From the NCBI GenBank assembly GCA_003225555.1, contig QIAM01000091.1, positions 1 through 54,591 of the forward strand: a stretch of 54,591 nucleotides of DNA. The letters run 5' to 3'. A model generated the notes under the pieces. It saw nothing but the letters and a program-made list of their open reading frames with translations, made no database searches and had not been told where the DNA came from. This DNA is from Acidobacteriota bacterium. Its GTDB lineage: Bacteria; Acidobacteriota; Terriglobia; Terriglobales; Acidobacteriaceae. How positions within the stretch are numbered: position 1 is the stretch's first letter; the number at the start of each line of letters is the position of its first letter. This document shows, piece by piece, positions 44,472 to 51,603 of this stretch. The translations under genes and the position numbers were made by a program.

Positions 44472-44700
44472 TGTCATGCTGAACGAAGAGCGAGCAGCGC
44501 AAAGCGCTGCTCGCTCGCAGTCGAAGCATCCCTACCCTAGCCCAATCCTGCTGAGACGCCAGGCACTTTGCTTTCTGACGCACGATCAGCGCGACCCCGT
44601 TTTTCTAAGACCGGAATAAAATCGGACAAGGGTAGGGATGCTTCGACTCCGCAACGTGAGGATCGTCTGCGCGATCCTCACTGTTGCGCTCAGCATGACA
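44472..44700. repeat. Large MITE-like nested palindrome
   Basis: The ends TGTCATGCTG (44472-44481) and CAGCATGACA (44691-44700) are perfect inverted repeats. Inside are a 13-bp perfect hairpin (44488-44516, loop AAA), a 20-bp perfect inverted pair (44519-44538 with 44629-44648) and a 10-bp hairpin (44656-44681). The centre (44539-44628) is unrelated DNA without a gene. No transposase is present, so it would be non-autonomous. Confidence 0.85.
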
Positions 44701-44703
44701 AGT

Positions 44704-44899
44704 TCTGCTGTTTGCTTGTTGATATCGGCCTTAGCCTCTAACCGCTTCGCATAGGTCTCCAACGCTTTCTTGTTAGCATCGGGAGAGAGAGAGGGGCGGG
44801 GTAAGCAAAGGAATTCGTCGTGAGGGGTGGGCTGGGCGGACCGACGCGGGCTGTGAGGGTAAAGGCCTGTTTTCGATAATTACGTTTCCCTATCCCCAC
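44704..44899. other. Gene-free spacer before the mutasome operon
   Basis: The first 80 bases read on the minus strand as a protein-like string (DANKKALETYAKRLEAK in part, 44780 down to 44700) with no start, which may be a gene remnant. The rest is purine-rich (GAGAGAGAGGGGCGGGG near 44782) without recognisable features. Confidence 0.4.
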
Positions 44900-44928
44900 T
44901 TGACAAAGGTCCGCCCGTGGCGCAGAAT
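44900..44928 (+). promoter_or_regulatory. Candidate promoter of imuA-imuB-dnaE2
   Basis: -35 TTGACA (44900-44905), 17-base spacer, CAGAAT (44923-44928) matching four of six -10 bases. It lies 78 bases upstream of the imuA ATG. No SOS-box form known to me (CTG-N10-CAG, GAAC-N4-GTTC, GTTC-N7-GTTC) was recognised over it. Confidence 0.45.
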
Positions 44929-45006
44929 TTTTAAAGGCGAATAAAAAGCGAAACTGCCTCCGGAGTCTCCTGACCCCGGCGTTCCCTGAAATTTTCCGAG
45001 GAATCT

Positions 45007-46101
45007 ATGTCTTCCGCAGTGGTTTCCACTTCGGCGGCCTTGGGCCGCCCTTTTGTTTTTGATGACGATCCTGAGGTGTGCGACCCGGCTTCTACCCCTC
45101 GGAAAAGTATTTCGTCTGCCACACCGGGAGCGAGACGCCCCTTCGACAAGCTCAGGGCAGGCTCCCAGGACCGCCGGCGAGACGCCGGCGCTACGGAACG
45201 CTTCTCCGTCGACGACGTCAGGCTGGCCGGAATCACGTCGGCTTCTCGCCTAAATATTCGTCCGGCACCGGAGATGGCTTCCAGCGGAGTCTCTGCCATC
45301 GATGCTCTCGCCGGAGGTCTGCCTCGCGGATGCCTGACCGAGATCTGTGGCCCGGCTTCTTCCGGACGTACCACCGTGCTGCTGGCGGCTCTGGCGGCCG
45401 CCACCCGCCGCGGTGAATTTTGCGTGCTGGTCGATGCCAGCGACGCCCTCGATCCGCACTCGGTCGTAGCGGCAGGCGTGGAACTCGACCGGCTGTTGTG
45501 GGTGCGCTGCGGAGAAAGTTCTCCACAGAAATCTCGCGCCAAAGAAAAGTCATCTCAGGCAGCTTTCCGGTTTGTACAAGACGGACCGCGGAAAGATGAG
45601 AATCGACTGGAGCAACTTCTGCGCGCTACCGACATGCTGCTCGAAAGTGGCGGCTTCGGACTGATCGCTCTCGACCTCTGTGATCTGCCATTGCAGGCAG
45701 CACGCCGCATCCCGCTGACCACGTGGTTCCGCTACCGCCGCGCTGTGGAGCATACCCCCACCGTACTACTGGCGATCGAGCAGCACCCCATCGCCGGAAG
45801 TTGCTCTTCGTTGCTGCTGAAGCTGGGGTCAGAAAATGATCAGAGGCTCGCAGCATCGACGGAACAAGCCGCGGAGCGGCAAAAGAATGCAGCCCACGGC
45901 GTAAGCCGTGGGTTTACGGCAGAAAGTGAGGAAGCCCCGGAGGGGCGAAAGAAAACTGTACTTGATTTTCCATATCCCGCGCACGCGCAATTGCTAACCG
46001 GACTGGAGATCAGAGTAGAACTCATTCGTTCCCGTCTGGAACGCAAGCCCACCCGCTCAACCTCCGCCGCCTTCGCCGGCAAGACCACCTGGGCGGGATG
46101 A
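45007..46101 (+). CDS. imuA: ImuA (RecA-like mutasome protein)
   Basis: A 364-residue RecA-fold protein of the ImuA/SulA-related group that, with ImuB and DnaE2, supports induced mutagenesis. Core blocks: SGVSAIDALAGGLPRGCLTEI, a P-loop-like GPASSGRTT, CVLVDASDALDPHS, and LIALDLCDLP. The 5' part carries a repeat-like stretch (about 45140-45200, read as FDKLRAGSQ), and a second lies near 45886-45950 (NAAHGVSRGFTAE), where CCCACGGC-GTAA-GCCGTGGG forms a hairpin. Both stay in frame. GAGGA stands 5 bases before the ATG. imuB starts 21 bases after the stop. Sequence outside the core is poorly conserved, so the exact start is less certain. Confidence 0.82.
   Translation: MSSAVVSTSAALGRPFVFDDDPEVCDPASTPRKSISSATPGARRPFDKLRAGSQDRRRDAGATERFSVDDVRLAGITSASRLNIRPAPEMASSGVSAIDALAGGLPRGCLTEICGPASSGRTTVLLAALAAATRRGEFCVLVDASDALDPHSVVAAGVELDRLLWVRCGESSPQKSRAKEKSSQAAFRFVQDGPRKDENRLEQLLRATDMLLESGGFGLIALDLCDLPLQAARRIPLTTWFRYRRAVEHTPTVLLAIEQHPIAGSCSSLLLKLGSENDQRLAASTEQAAERQKNAAHGVSRGFTAESEEAPEGRKKTVLDFPYPAHAQLLTGLEIRVELIRSRLERKPTRSTSAAFAGKTTWAG
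45140..45200. repeat. Repeat-derived in-frame segment in imuA (1)
   Basis: CTTCGACAAGCTCAGGGCAG followed by GCTCCCAGGACC and an inverted pair GCCGGCGAGACGCCGGC. The first part is a motif that recurs as intergenic filler in many bacterial genomes (from memory). Only this copy is in the window. Confidence 0.5.
45886..45955. repeat. Repeat-derived in-frame segment in imuA (2)
   Basis: A perfect hairpin CCCACGGC-GTAA-GCCGTGGG, followed by GCCCCGGAGGGGC. These have the look of intergenic repeats. They are translated as part of imuA between the RecA-like core and the last conserved block. Confidence 0.55.
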
Positions 46102-46122
46102 AGAAATTAATTCGATGTCATC

Positions 46123-47760
46123 ATGTCTTTTGCCTGCATCTACGTGCCGAACTTTCCCGTCGCCGCCGTGCTACGCGCCGAACCGGAACTGCTTGCGCAG
46201 GCTGTCGCCGTTCTCGAAGGCAAACCTCCTCTCGAAAAAGTTTTAGCGGTGAACGAAAAAGCCAACGGCATCGCGCCAGGCATGACCAAGGCACAAGCCG
46301 AATTGTGCGCAGAACTCGCGTTGCGCCGGCGCTCTCCACAGCAGGAATCAGCGGCGCATGCCGCCTTGCTCGACTGCGCCCAATCCTTCTCTCCGTGTGT
46401 GGAAGACGCAGCCTGCGATTCCGCACTGCTTGATCTCTCGGGGATGGAAGCGCTGCTGGGACCGCTTCCGGAAATCGCACGCGCCATCTACTACCGTGCT
46501 GCCGATCTCGGACTTAAAGCCAATGTTGCAGCTGCTACAAATCCTGACACCGCTGTACTCGCAGCACGCGGCTTCTCTGGTGTGACAGTGATTCCCTCCG
46601 GCAAAGAAGCCGATCGATTGGGATCACTGCCTATAGAAGTTCTTTTTGCCGACAGGCTCGAAGGCGAAGCGAAGAAAGAAGCCTCCCGTCTTCTCGAAAC
46701 GCTGGATCGCTGGGGAGTGCGCAACCTGTACGCGCTCGCGGCATTGCCGGAAATTGCGCTGAGCGAGCGTCTTGGACAAAAAGGTTTGCACCTGCAGCAA
46801 CTGGCGCGCGGCACGGCCTCGCGCACGCTGGTTCCGATAGAAGAACCGCTGACGTTCGAAGAAGCGGTGGAGTTGGAGCATCCGATCATCTTGCTCGAAC
46901 CATTGGCCTTTCTTCTGAATCGCCTACTGGAGCAACTTTGTGCACGACTGGGGTCGCGCGCCCTGGCCACGCAGGAGCTACGGCTCACTCTGGATCTCGA
47001 GAACCGGACCGGGATTGATCAGGAATTTGAGAATTTCGGCATCCCCAGCGAGAGCGACGCGTCGCATGGTGAAAGTCAGTCTGACTCGGCGCCTCAGTAT
47101 TTTGTTTCCAGCTGGCAAGGCAGATTCAGTCGAACTCTGCGTCTGCCCTTGCCCATGCTCGACATCAAACTTTTCCTCAAATTGCTGCAACTGGATTTGA
47201 ATGCGCATCCTCCCGGCGCGCCCATCGTGAAGCTCCATCTGGCTGCGGTGCCTGCCCGGCCGCGTTCGGCGCAGGGAGGCCTGTTTCTTCCGCCATCGCC
47301 GGAACCGGAAAAGCTGGAACTCACATTGGCGCGGATTGCCGGCATGGTCGGCGACAACCGGACTGGAGCGCTGGAGTTGCTGGACACGCATCACCCCGAA
47401 GGATTTCGCATTCGGCGTTTTATGTCTGCGCAGCGAGAGAGTGCGCCCAAAACCGCGGACCCGCCAGAAGAAAAATCCGCTGTCACTGCCCTGCGCAGGT
47501 TCCGTCCCGCGCTCCGGGCAGATGTCACCCTGGAGAGCGGTCAGCCTCTGCGCGTGGTTTGCACAAAGAAAAAAGAAGTGCAGGGAGAAGTACTTTGGAA
47601 GGCAGGGCCGTGGCGCTCATCCGGCGACTGGTGGGAGAAAGAAGCTTGGTCCCGCGATGAGTGGGACATCGCCTTACAGAATTCAAGCGGAGTTGCTCTT
47701 TATCGGCTAGTGCACCTTCTGCTGGGAGGAGGGTGGTTCGTGGAAGGAAGTTATGACTGA
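46123..47760 (+). CDS. imuB: ImuB (catalytically dead Y-family polymerase)
   Basis: A 545-residue Y-family polymerase homologue that acts as the hub between DnaE2, ImuA and the sliding clamp. N-terminal fold marks are kept (SFACIYVPNFPVAAVLR; NEKANGIAPGMTKAQAE; ALLDLSGMEALLGP), but the metal-binding acids are missing: YVPNF stands for the usual D-x-D-x-F motif, as expected for ImuB. The little-finger region and a C-terminal clamp/partner-binding region (about 440-545) follow. The imuB-dnaE2 gap is 126 bp and carries a repeat. Confidence 0.9.
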   Translation: MSFACIYVPNFPVAAVLRAEPELLAQAVAVLEGKPPLEKVLAVNEKANGIAPGMTKAQAELCAELALRRRSPQQESAAHAALLDCAQSFSPCVEDAACDSALLDLSGMEALLGPLPEIARAIYYRAADLGLKANVAAATNPDTAVLAARGFSGVTVIPSGKEADRLGSLPIEVLFADRLEGEAKKEASRLLETLDRWGVRNLYALAALPEIALSERLGQKGLHLQQLARGTASRTLVPIEEPLTFEEAVELEHPIILLEPLAFLLNRLLEQLCARLGSRALATQELRLTLDLENRTGIDQEFENFGIPSESDASHGESQSDSAPQYFVSSWQGRFSRTLRLPLPMLDIKLFLKLLQLDLNAHPPGAPIVKLHLAAVPARPRSAQGGLFLPPSPEPEKLELTLARIAGMVGDNRTGALELLDTHHPEGFRIRRFMSAQRESAPKTADPPEEKSAVTALRRFRPALRADVTLESGQPLRVVCTKKKEVQGEVLWKAGPWRSSGDWWEKEAWSRDEWDIALQNSSGVALYRLVHLLLGGGWFVEGSYD

Positions 47761-47766
47761 AATCGA

Positions 47767-47872
47767 GTTCCCAGTTCTCAGTAAAAACCCTTCATACTGA
47801 GACAGAGAAAAACAAAGGTTAAGGATCAATGCCAGTGACTGGAAGGTTTAACTGAGAACCGAGAACTGGGAC
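47767..47872. repeat. Inverted GTTCTCAGT / ACTGAGAAC repeats between imuB and dnaE2
   Basis: GTTCCCAGTTCTCAGT (47767-47782) faces ACTGAGAAC-CGAGAACTGGGAC (47851-47872). Similar GAACTG units occur after phoU (39236-39262). It ends 14 bases before the dnaE2 start and may fold over its ribosome site. Confidence 0.65.
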
Positions 47873-47886
47873 TGACTTGTGAACTG

Positions 47887-50800
47887 ATGTCTTACATTGA
47901 GTTACACGCCCGTTCTGCTTTCAGCTTCCTCGAAGGCGCCTCTGTGCCCGAAGAGTTAGTAGCTGTCTGTCATCAGCTCAAGATGCCCGCTATGGCTCTG
48001 CTTGATACTGACGGCGTTTACGGTGCACCCCGCTTTCATCTGGCAGCGAAGAAAATCGGGCTAAAAGCCGCACATATCGGGGCAGAAGTCACATGCGGTC
48101 CTCTCCACTCTGTCATCCTGAGCGCAGAAGATGCTTCACGAAGTGAAGCACCTTCGGAGTCGAAGGATCCCTACCCCCAGGAGGTTGCGAAGAGAGTAGG
48201 GATTCCTCACTCCGCTCGGAATGACACCTCTTTCCGCCTTCCTGTCCTCGTTTCCTCTCGCGCGGGTTATCAAAACCTCTGCCGTTTGATCACCAAAATG
48301 AAATTACGCGCGAAAAAAGGCGAAGGTGCAGTTCGCAAAGAAGAACTGGAAGAGCACGCCCACGGCCTCATCTGTCTGACCGGAGGCGCGGAAGGACCAC
48401 TTGCCGCCGCCCTGCAACAAGGTGGGATTGAAGAAGCTCGCGAGCAGGTTAAACAACTGGTTGGCATTTTTGGACACGCCAACGTCTACGTCGAGTTGCA
48501 GCGTCATTTCCAGCGCGAAGAAGAATCCCGCAACCGCGCCGCCATCGCCATCGCTCGCTCGCTCAATCTTCCTTTACTCGCGACCAACGGTGTTTGCTAC
48601 GCTACGGCCAAAGATAGAGAACTCTGTGATGCTTTTACCGCCATCCGTCATCACCGTACGCTGTCTACTGCTGGAAAGCTTCTCGCGCGAAGCTCCGAAT
48701 GCTATCTGAAAACTCCGCAGGAAATGCAGCAACTCTTCGCTGATCTACCCGAAGCCGTCGGCAATACGCTTGAACTTGCCTCGCGCCTCGAGTTCACACT
48801 GAACGATCTCGGCTATGAGTTCCCGCGCTATCCCGTACCCGAAGGGGAGACCATCGACTCCTATCTGCGTGAGCGTACTTGGGCGGGTTTTCAACAGCAC
48901 TATGGACGTGCCACTCGCGACATGCAAGCTCGCGCCTGCTGCCAGATTGAGAAAGAACTGGCACTGATCGAAAAGCTCCATCTTGGGGGCTACTTCCTCA
49001 TCGTCTGGGATCTGATTCGCTTCTGCCACGAACAAAACATTTTGGTGCAAGGACGCGGCTCAGCCGCGAATAGCGCAGTTTGCTATTCGCTGGGAATCAC
49101 GGCGGTCGATCCCATCAGCATGGAACTGCTCTTCGAACGCTTCCTTTCCGAAGAGCGCGGCGAGTGGCCTGACATCGATCTCGACCTGCCTAGCGGCGAT
49201 GAGCGCGAGAAAGTCATCCAGCACGTCTACCGGCGATATGGCGAGCGCGGCGCAGCCATGACTGCCAATGTCGTTACTTATCGCAATCGCATGGCCGCAC
49301 GGGAAATGGGCAAGGCGTTGGAGTTCGATCCGGAAACTTTGAACAAAATTTCCGCCGCGGTTGCCACCTGGGAATTCCGCGATGAGAACGACAAACTCGA
49401 CCGCCGATTCCGCGATGCTGGGCTCGATCTTAATCACCCACGCTTGCGCAAATATTACGAGCTTTCCCTCGCCGCGCAAGACATGCCGCGGCACCTCGGC
49501 CAGCACTCCGGAGGCATGGTGATTTGCCAAGGGCAGCTCGATTCCGTAGTTCCGCTCGAGCCTGCCTCCATGCCCGGCCGCGTGGTCGTGCAATGGGACA
49601 AGGAAGATTGCGCCGACATGGGCATCGTCAAAGTGGATCTGCTCGGTTTGGGCATGATGGCCGTGCTTAAGGATTCCATCGAACTCATCCGTAAGCACTA
49701 CCGGGAAGAAGTTTCCCTGGCGCATCTGCCGCAGGATGATCCCGGAGTCTATTCCGCGTTGCAGCAGGCCGACACGGTTGGCCTGTTCCAGGTCGAAAGT
49801 CGCGCGCAAATGTCATGTCTGCCCCGCCTGCGCCCGAAAAAGTTCTACGACATCGTGGTGCAAGTCGCGATCATCCGGCCAGGACCCATCGTCGGCCAGA
49901 TGGTGAATCCTTTTCTACAACGGCGACAGGGACGCGAGGACGTTTCTTACCCGCACCCATCGCTTGAACCGGTGCTCAAACGCACGCTTGGCGTTCCGCT
50001 TTTTCAGGAACAATTGTTGCGCATGGCAATGGTAGTCGCCAACTTCAGTGGCGGAGAAGCGGAAGAACTACGCCGAGCCATGGGATTCAAGCGATCGGAA
50101 ACGCGCATGAAGCAAATCGAAGCCAAGTTGCGCGCGGGAATGACACGCAACGAAATTGCGCCTGACGCGCAGGAGCAGATTATTCATTCGATCACTTCGT
50201 TCGCGCTCTACGGATTTCCCGAATCCCACGCTGCTAGCTTCGCCTTAATCGCGTATGCCAGTGGATATTTGAAGTGCCACTATCTCGCGGCATTTACCGC
50301 GGCCTTGCTTAACAACCAGCCCATGGGATTTTATTCGCCCGCGACCATCGTCAAAGACGCCCAGCGTCACGGCTTGAAAGTATTTCCCGTGGATGTGATG
50401 CGTTCGGAGTGGATGTGTACGGTGGAAGAAGTTGCCAGCAAAACCATTGTCATTCCGACCCCCGAGCGAACGCGAGGGGCGGAGGAATCTAGGTTTTGTT
50501 CGATCGCTACTCGCTATTTGCAAGATGCAAATCCTGCAGTAGCGAGTTTCATTTGTGACGAGCCTCGCACCTCCAGACCTGACGAGAATCCCGGCACTCA
50601 GGCTCTTCGCATGGGCTTGCGCTACGTGAAAGGCATGCGCGAAGAAGCCGGCAAGGCTCTAGTTCTCGAACGCACCCGTGCCCCATTCACTTCCATTCAC
50701 GATCTAACTCGCCGTGTTCCCGAACTCCGTAAGGACGAACTCACTACGCTGGCGGAAATCGGCGCGCTGAACTCAGTGGCTAGTGGCCGGTGGCCAGTGG

Positions 50801-51411
50801 CCAGTAAAACCTTTGTCATTCCGACCTCCGAGCGAAGGCGAGGAGCGGAGGAATCTCGGTATTCGCCACTTGGTGCCCGGCCTTCGCGCCTTCACCGCCG
50901 CGACGCTCTCTGGCAGGTTGAACGCGCTGTGCGCGCTTCCGGACCGCTGCTTGAGAACCTGCCTGAACCCGATTTGCCTTCGCCACTCCAACCCATGAAC
51001 CATGAAGAACGTCTGGTCGCGGACTTCCATGGCACGGGACTCACTGTGGGTCCGCATCCAATGGCGTATCGCCGCGACTGGCTCACTGCCATGGGCATTC
51101 GCCGCGCTATCGAACTGCGAGACCTGCCCACTGGCAAACGTCTCCGTATCGGAGGATGCGTGATCACCCGCCAGCGTCCCGGCACTGCCAAGGGTTTTGT
51201 GTTTCTCAGCCTGGAAGACGAAACCGGCGTGGCGAATGCAATCGTCACGCCGGATTTATTCCATCAAAACCGGCTATTGCTGACCTCAGAGCGATTCCTG
51301 GCCATCGAAGGCATTCTGCAGAACCTTGATAACGTGATCTCGGTGAAAGCCGAGCGCGTACTACCGCTATTCGTGACCCAAGCCGAAACGGTCTCGCACG
51401 ACTTTCACTAG
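47887..51411 (+). CDS. dnaE2: Error-prone DNA polymerase III alpha, DnaE2/ImuC
   Basis: A 1174-residue C-family polymerase, the catalytic part of the ImuA-ImuB-DnaE2 translesion complex. N-terminal PHP domain (YIELHARSAFSFLEGAS), palm with the catalytic acids D429-I-D431 (WPDIDLDLPSGDER) and D584 in VKVDLLGLGMM, fingers (QHSGGMVICQG, GFPESHAASFALIAYASGYLK), helix-hairpin-helix near ELRKDELTTLAEIGALN, and an OB domain (LRIGGCVITRQRPGTAKGFVFLSLEDETG). It is about 100 residues longer than usual. The excess falls in three places occupied by translated intergenic repeats (about residues 75-113, 851-903 and 964-1000). All catalytic motifs remain. Confidence 0.95.
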   Translation: MSYIELHARSAFSFLEGASVPEELVAVCHQLKMPAMALLDTDGVYGAPRFHLAAKKIGLKAAHIGAEVTCGPLHSVILSAEDASRSEAPSESKDPYPQEVAKRVGIPHSARNDTSFRLPVLVSSRAGYQNLCRLITKMKLRAKKGEGAVRKEELEEHAHGLICLTGGAEGPLAAALQQGGIEEAREQVKQLVGIFGHANVYVELQRHFQREEESRNRAAIAIARSLNLPLLATNGVCYATAKDRELCDAFTAIRHHRTLSTAGKLLARSSECYLKTPQEMQQLFADLPEAVGNTLELASRLEFTLNDLGYEFPRYPVPEGETIDSYLRERTWAGFQQHYGRATRDMQARACCQIEKELALIEKLHLGGYFLIVWDLIRFCHEQNILVQGRGSAANSAVCYSLGITAVDPISMELLFERFLSEERGEWPDIDLDLPSGDEREKVIQHVYRRYGERGAAMTANVVTYRNRMAAREMGKALEFDPETLNKISAAVATWEFRDENDKLDRRFRDAGLDLNHPRLRKYYELSLAAQDMPRHLGQHSGGMVICQGQLDSVVPLEPASMPGRVVVQWDKEDCADMGIVKVDLLGLGMMAVLKDSIELIRKHYREEVSLAHLPQDDPGVYSALQQADTVGLFQVESRAQMSCLPRLRPKKFYDIVVQVAIIRPGPIVGQMVNPFLQRRQGREDVSYPHPSLEPVLKRTLGVPLFQEQLLRMAMVVANFSGGEAEELRRAMGFKRSETRMKQIEAKLRAGMTRNEIAPDAQEQIIHSITSFALYGFPESHAASFALIAYASGYLKCHYLAAFTAALLNNQPMGFYSPATIVKDAQRHGLKVFPVDVMRSEWMCTVEEVASKTIVIPTPERTRGAEESRFCSIATRYLQDANPAVASFICDEPRTSRPDENPGTQALRMGLRYVKGMREEAGKALVLERTRAPFTSIHDLTRRVPELRKDELTTLAEIGALNSVASGRWPVASKTFVIPTSERRRGAEESRYSPLGARPSRLHRRDALWQVERAVRASGPLLENLPEPDLPSPLQPMNHEERLVADFHGTGLTVGPHPMAYRRDWLTAMGIRRAIELRDLPTGKRLRIGGCVITRQRPGTAKGFVFLSLEDETGVANAIVTPDLFHQNRLLLTSERFLAIEGILQNLDNVISVKAERVLPLFVTQAETVSHDFH
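48111..48226. repeat. MITE-like element translated in frame within dnaE2 PHP domain
   Basis: It starts TGTCATCCTGAGCGCAGAAG and ends CTCGGAATGACA, the family ends. Inner palindromes include GCTTCACGAAGTGAAGC. It is read as residues 75-113 (VILSAEDASRSEAPSESK and onward), between IGAEVT and RLPVLV, where DnaE2 normally has a short loop. Confidence 0.85.
50448..50490. repeat. Half palindromic element in frame within dnaE2 (2)
   Basis: TGTCATTCCGACC, CCGAGCGAACGCGAGG, GGCGGAGGAATCT. Read as VIPTPERTRGAEES. It is followed by a further inverted pair TCGCTACT/AGTAGCGA (about 50509-50547), also translated. Confidence 0.8.
50776..50856. repeat. Two repeat types in frame within dnaE2 (3)
   Basis: First a tandem AGTGGCTAGTGGCCGGTGG and GGCCAGTGGCCAGT tract, then TGTCATTCCGACC, TCCGAGCGAAGGCGAGG, AGCGGAGGAATCT. 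Read as SGRWPVASKTFVIPTSERRR and onward. Nearly identical in its second part to the segment at 50448. Confidence 0.8.
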
Positions 51412-51450
51412 AGACGACTCATCAATGCACTAATGATGGTTGAGGCCGCC

Positions 51451-51517
51451 TCAGGGGCTGAAGCCCTGATTCTTGAGCGTTCTTTACGGCACGTCTGGAA
51501 GCCGTGCCCTTTCAAAC
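51451..51517. repeat. Two-hairpin dispersed repeat family, copy
   Basis: CAGGGGCTGAAGCCCTG, spacer, then TACGGCACGTCTGGAAGCCG and TGCCCTTTCAAA. It lies between convergent dnaE2 and the sugar dehydrogenase. Confidence 0.8.
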
Positions 51518-51603
51518 CTCATTCAAGAAATATGTTCTAGAGCAAATCAGAGTCCCGCCCACATTGTCCAGCGATCGTCTCGTCTCTACCAACGACATCT
51601 ACG

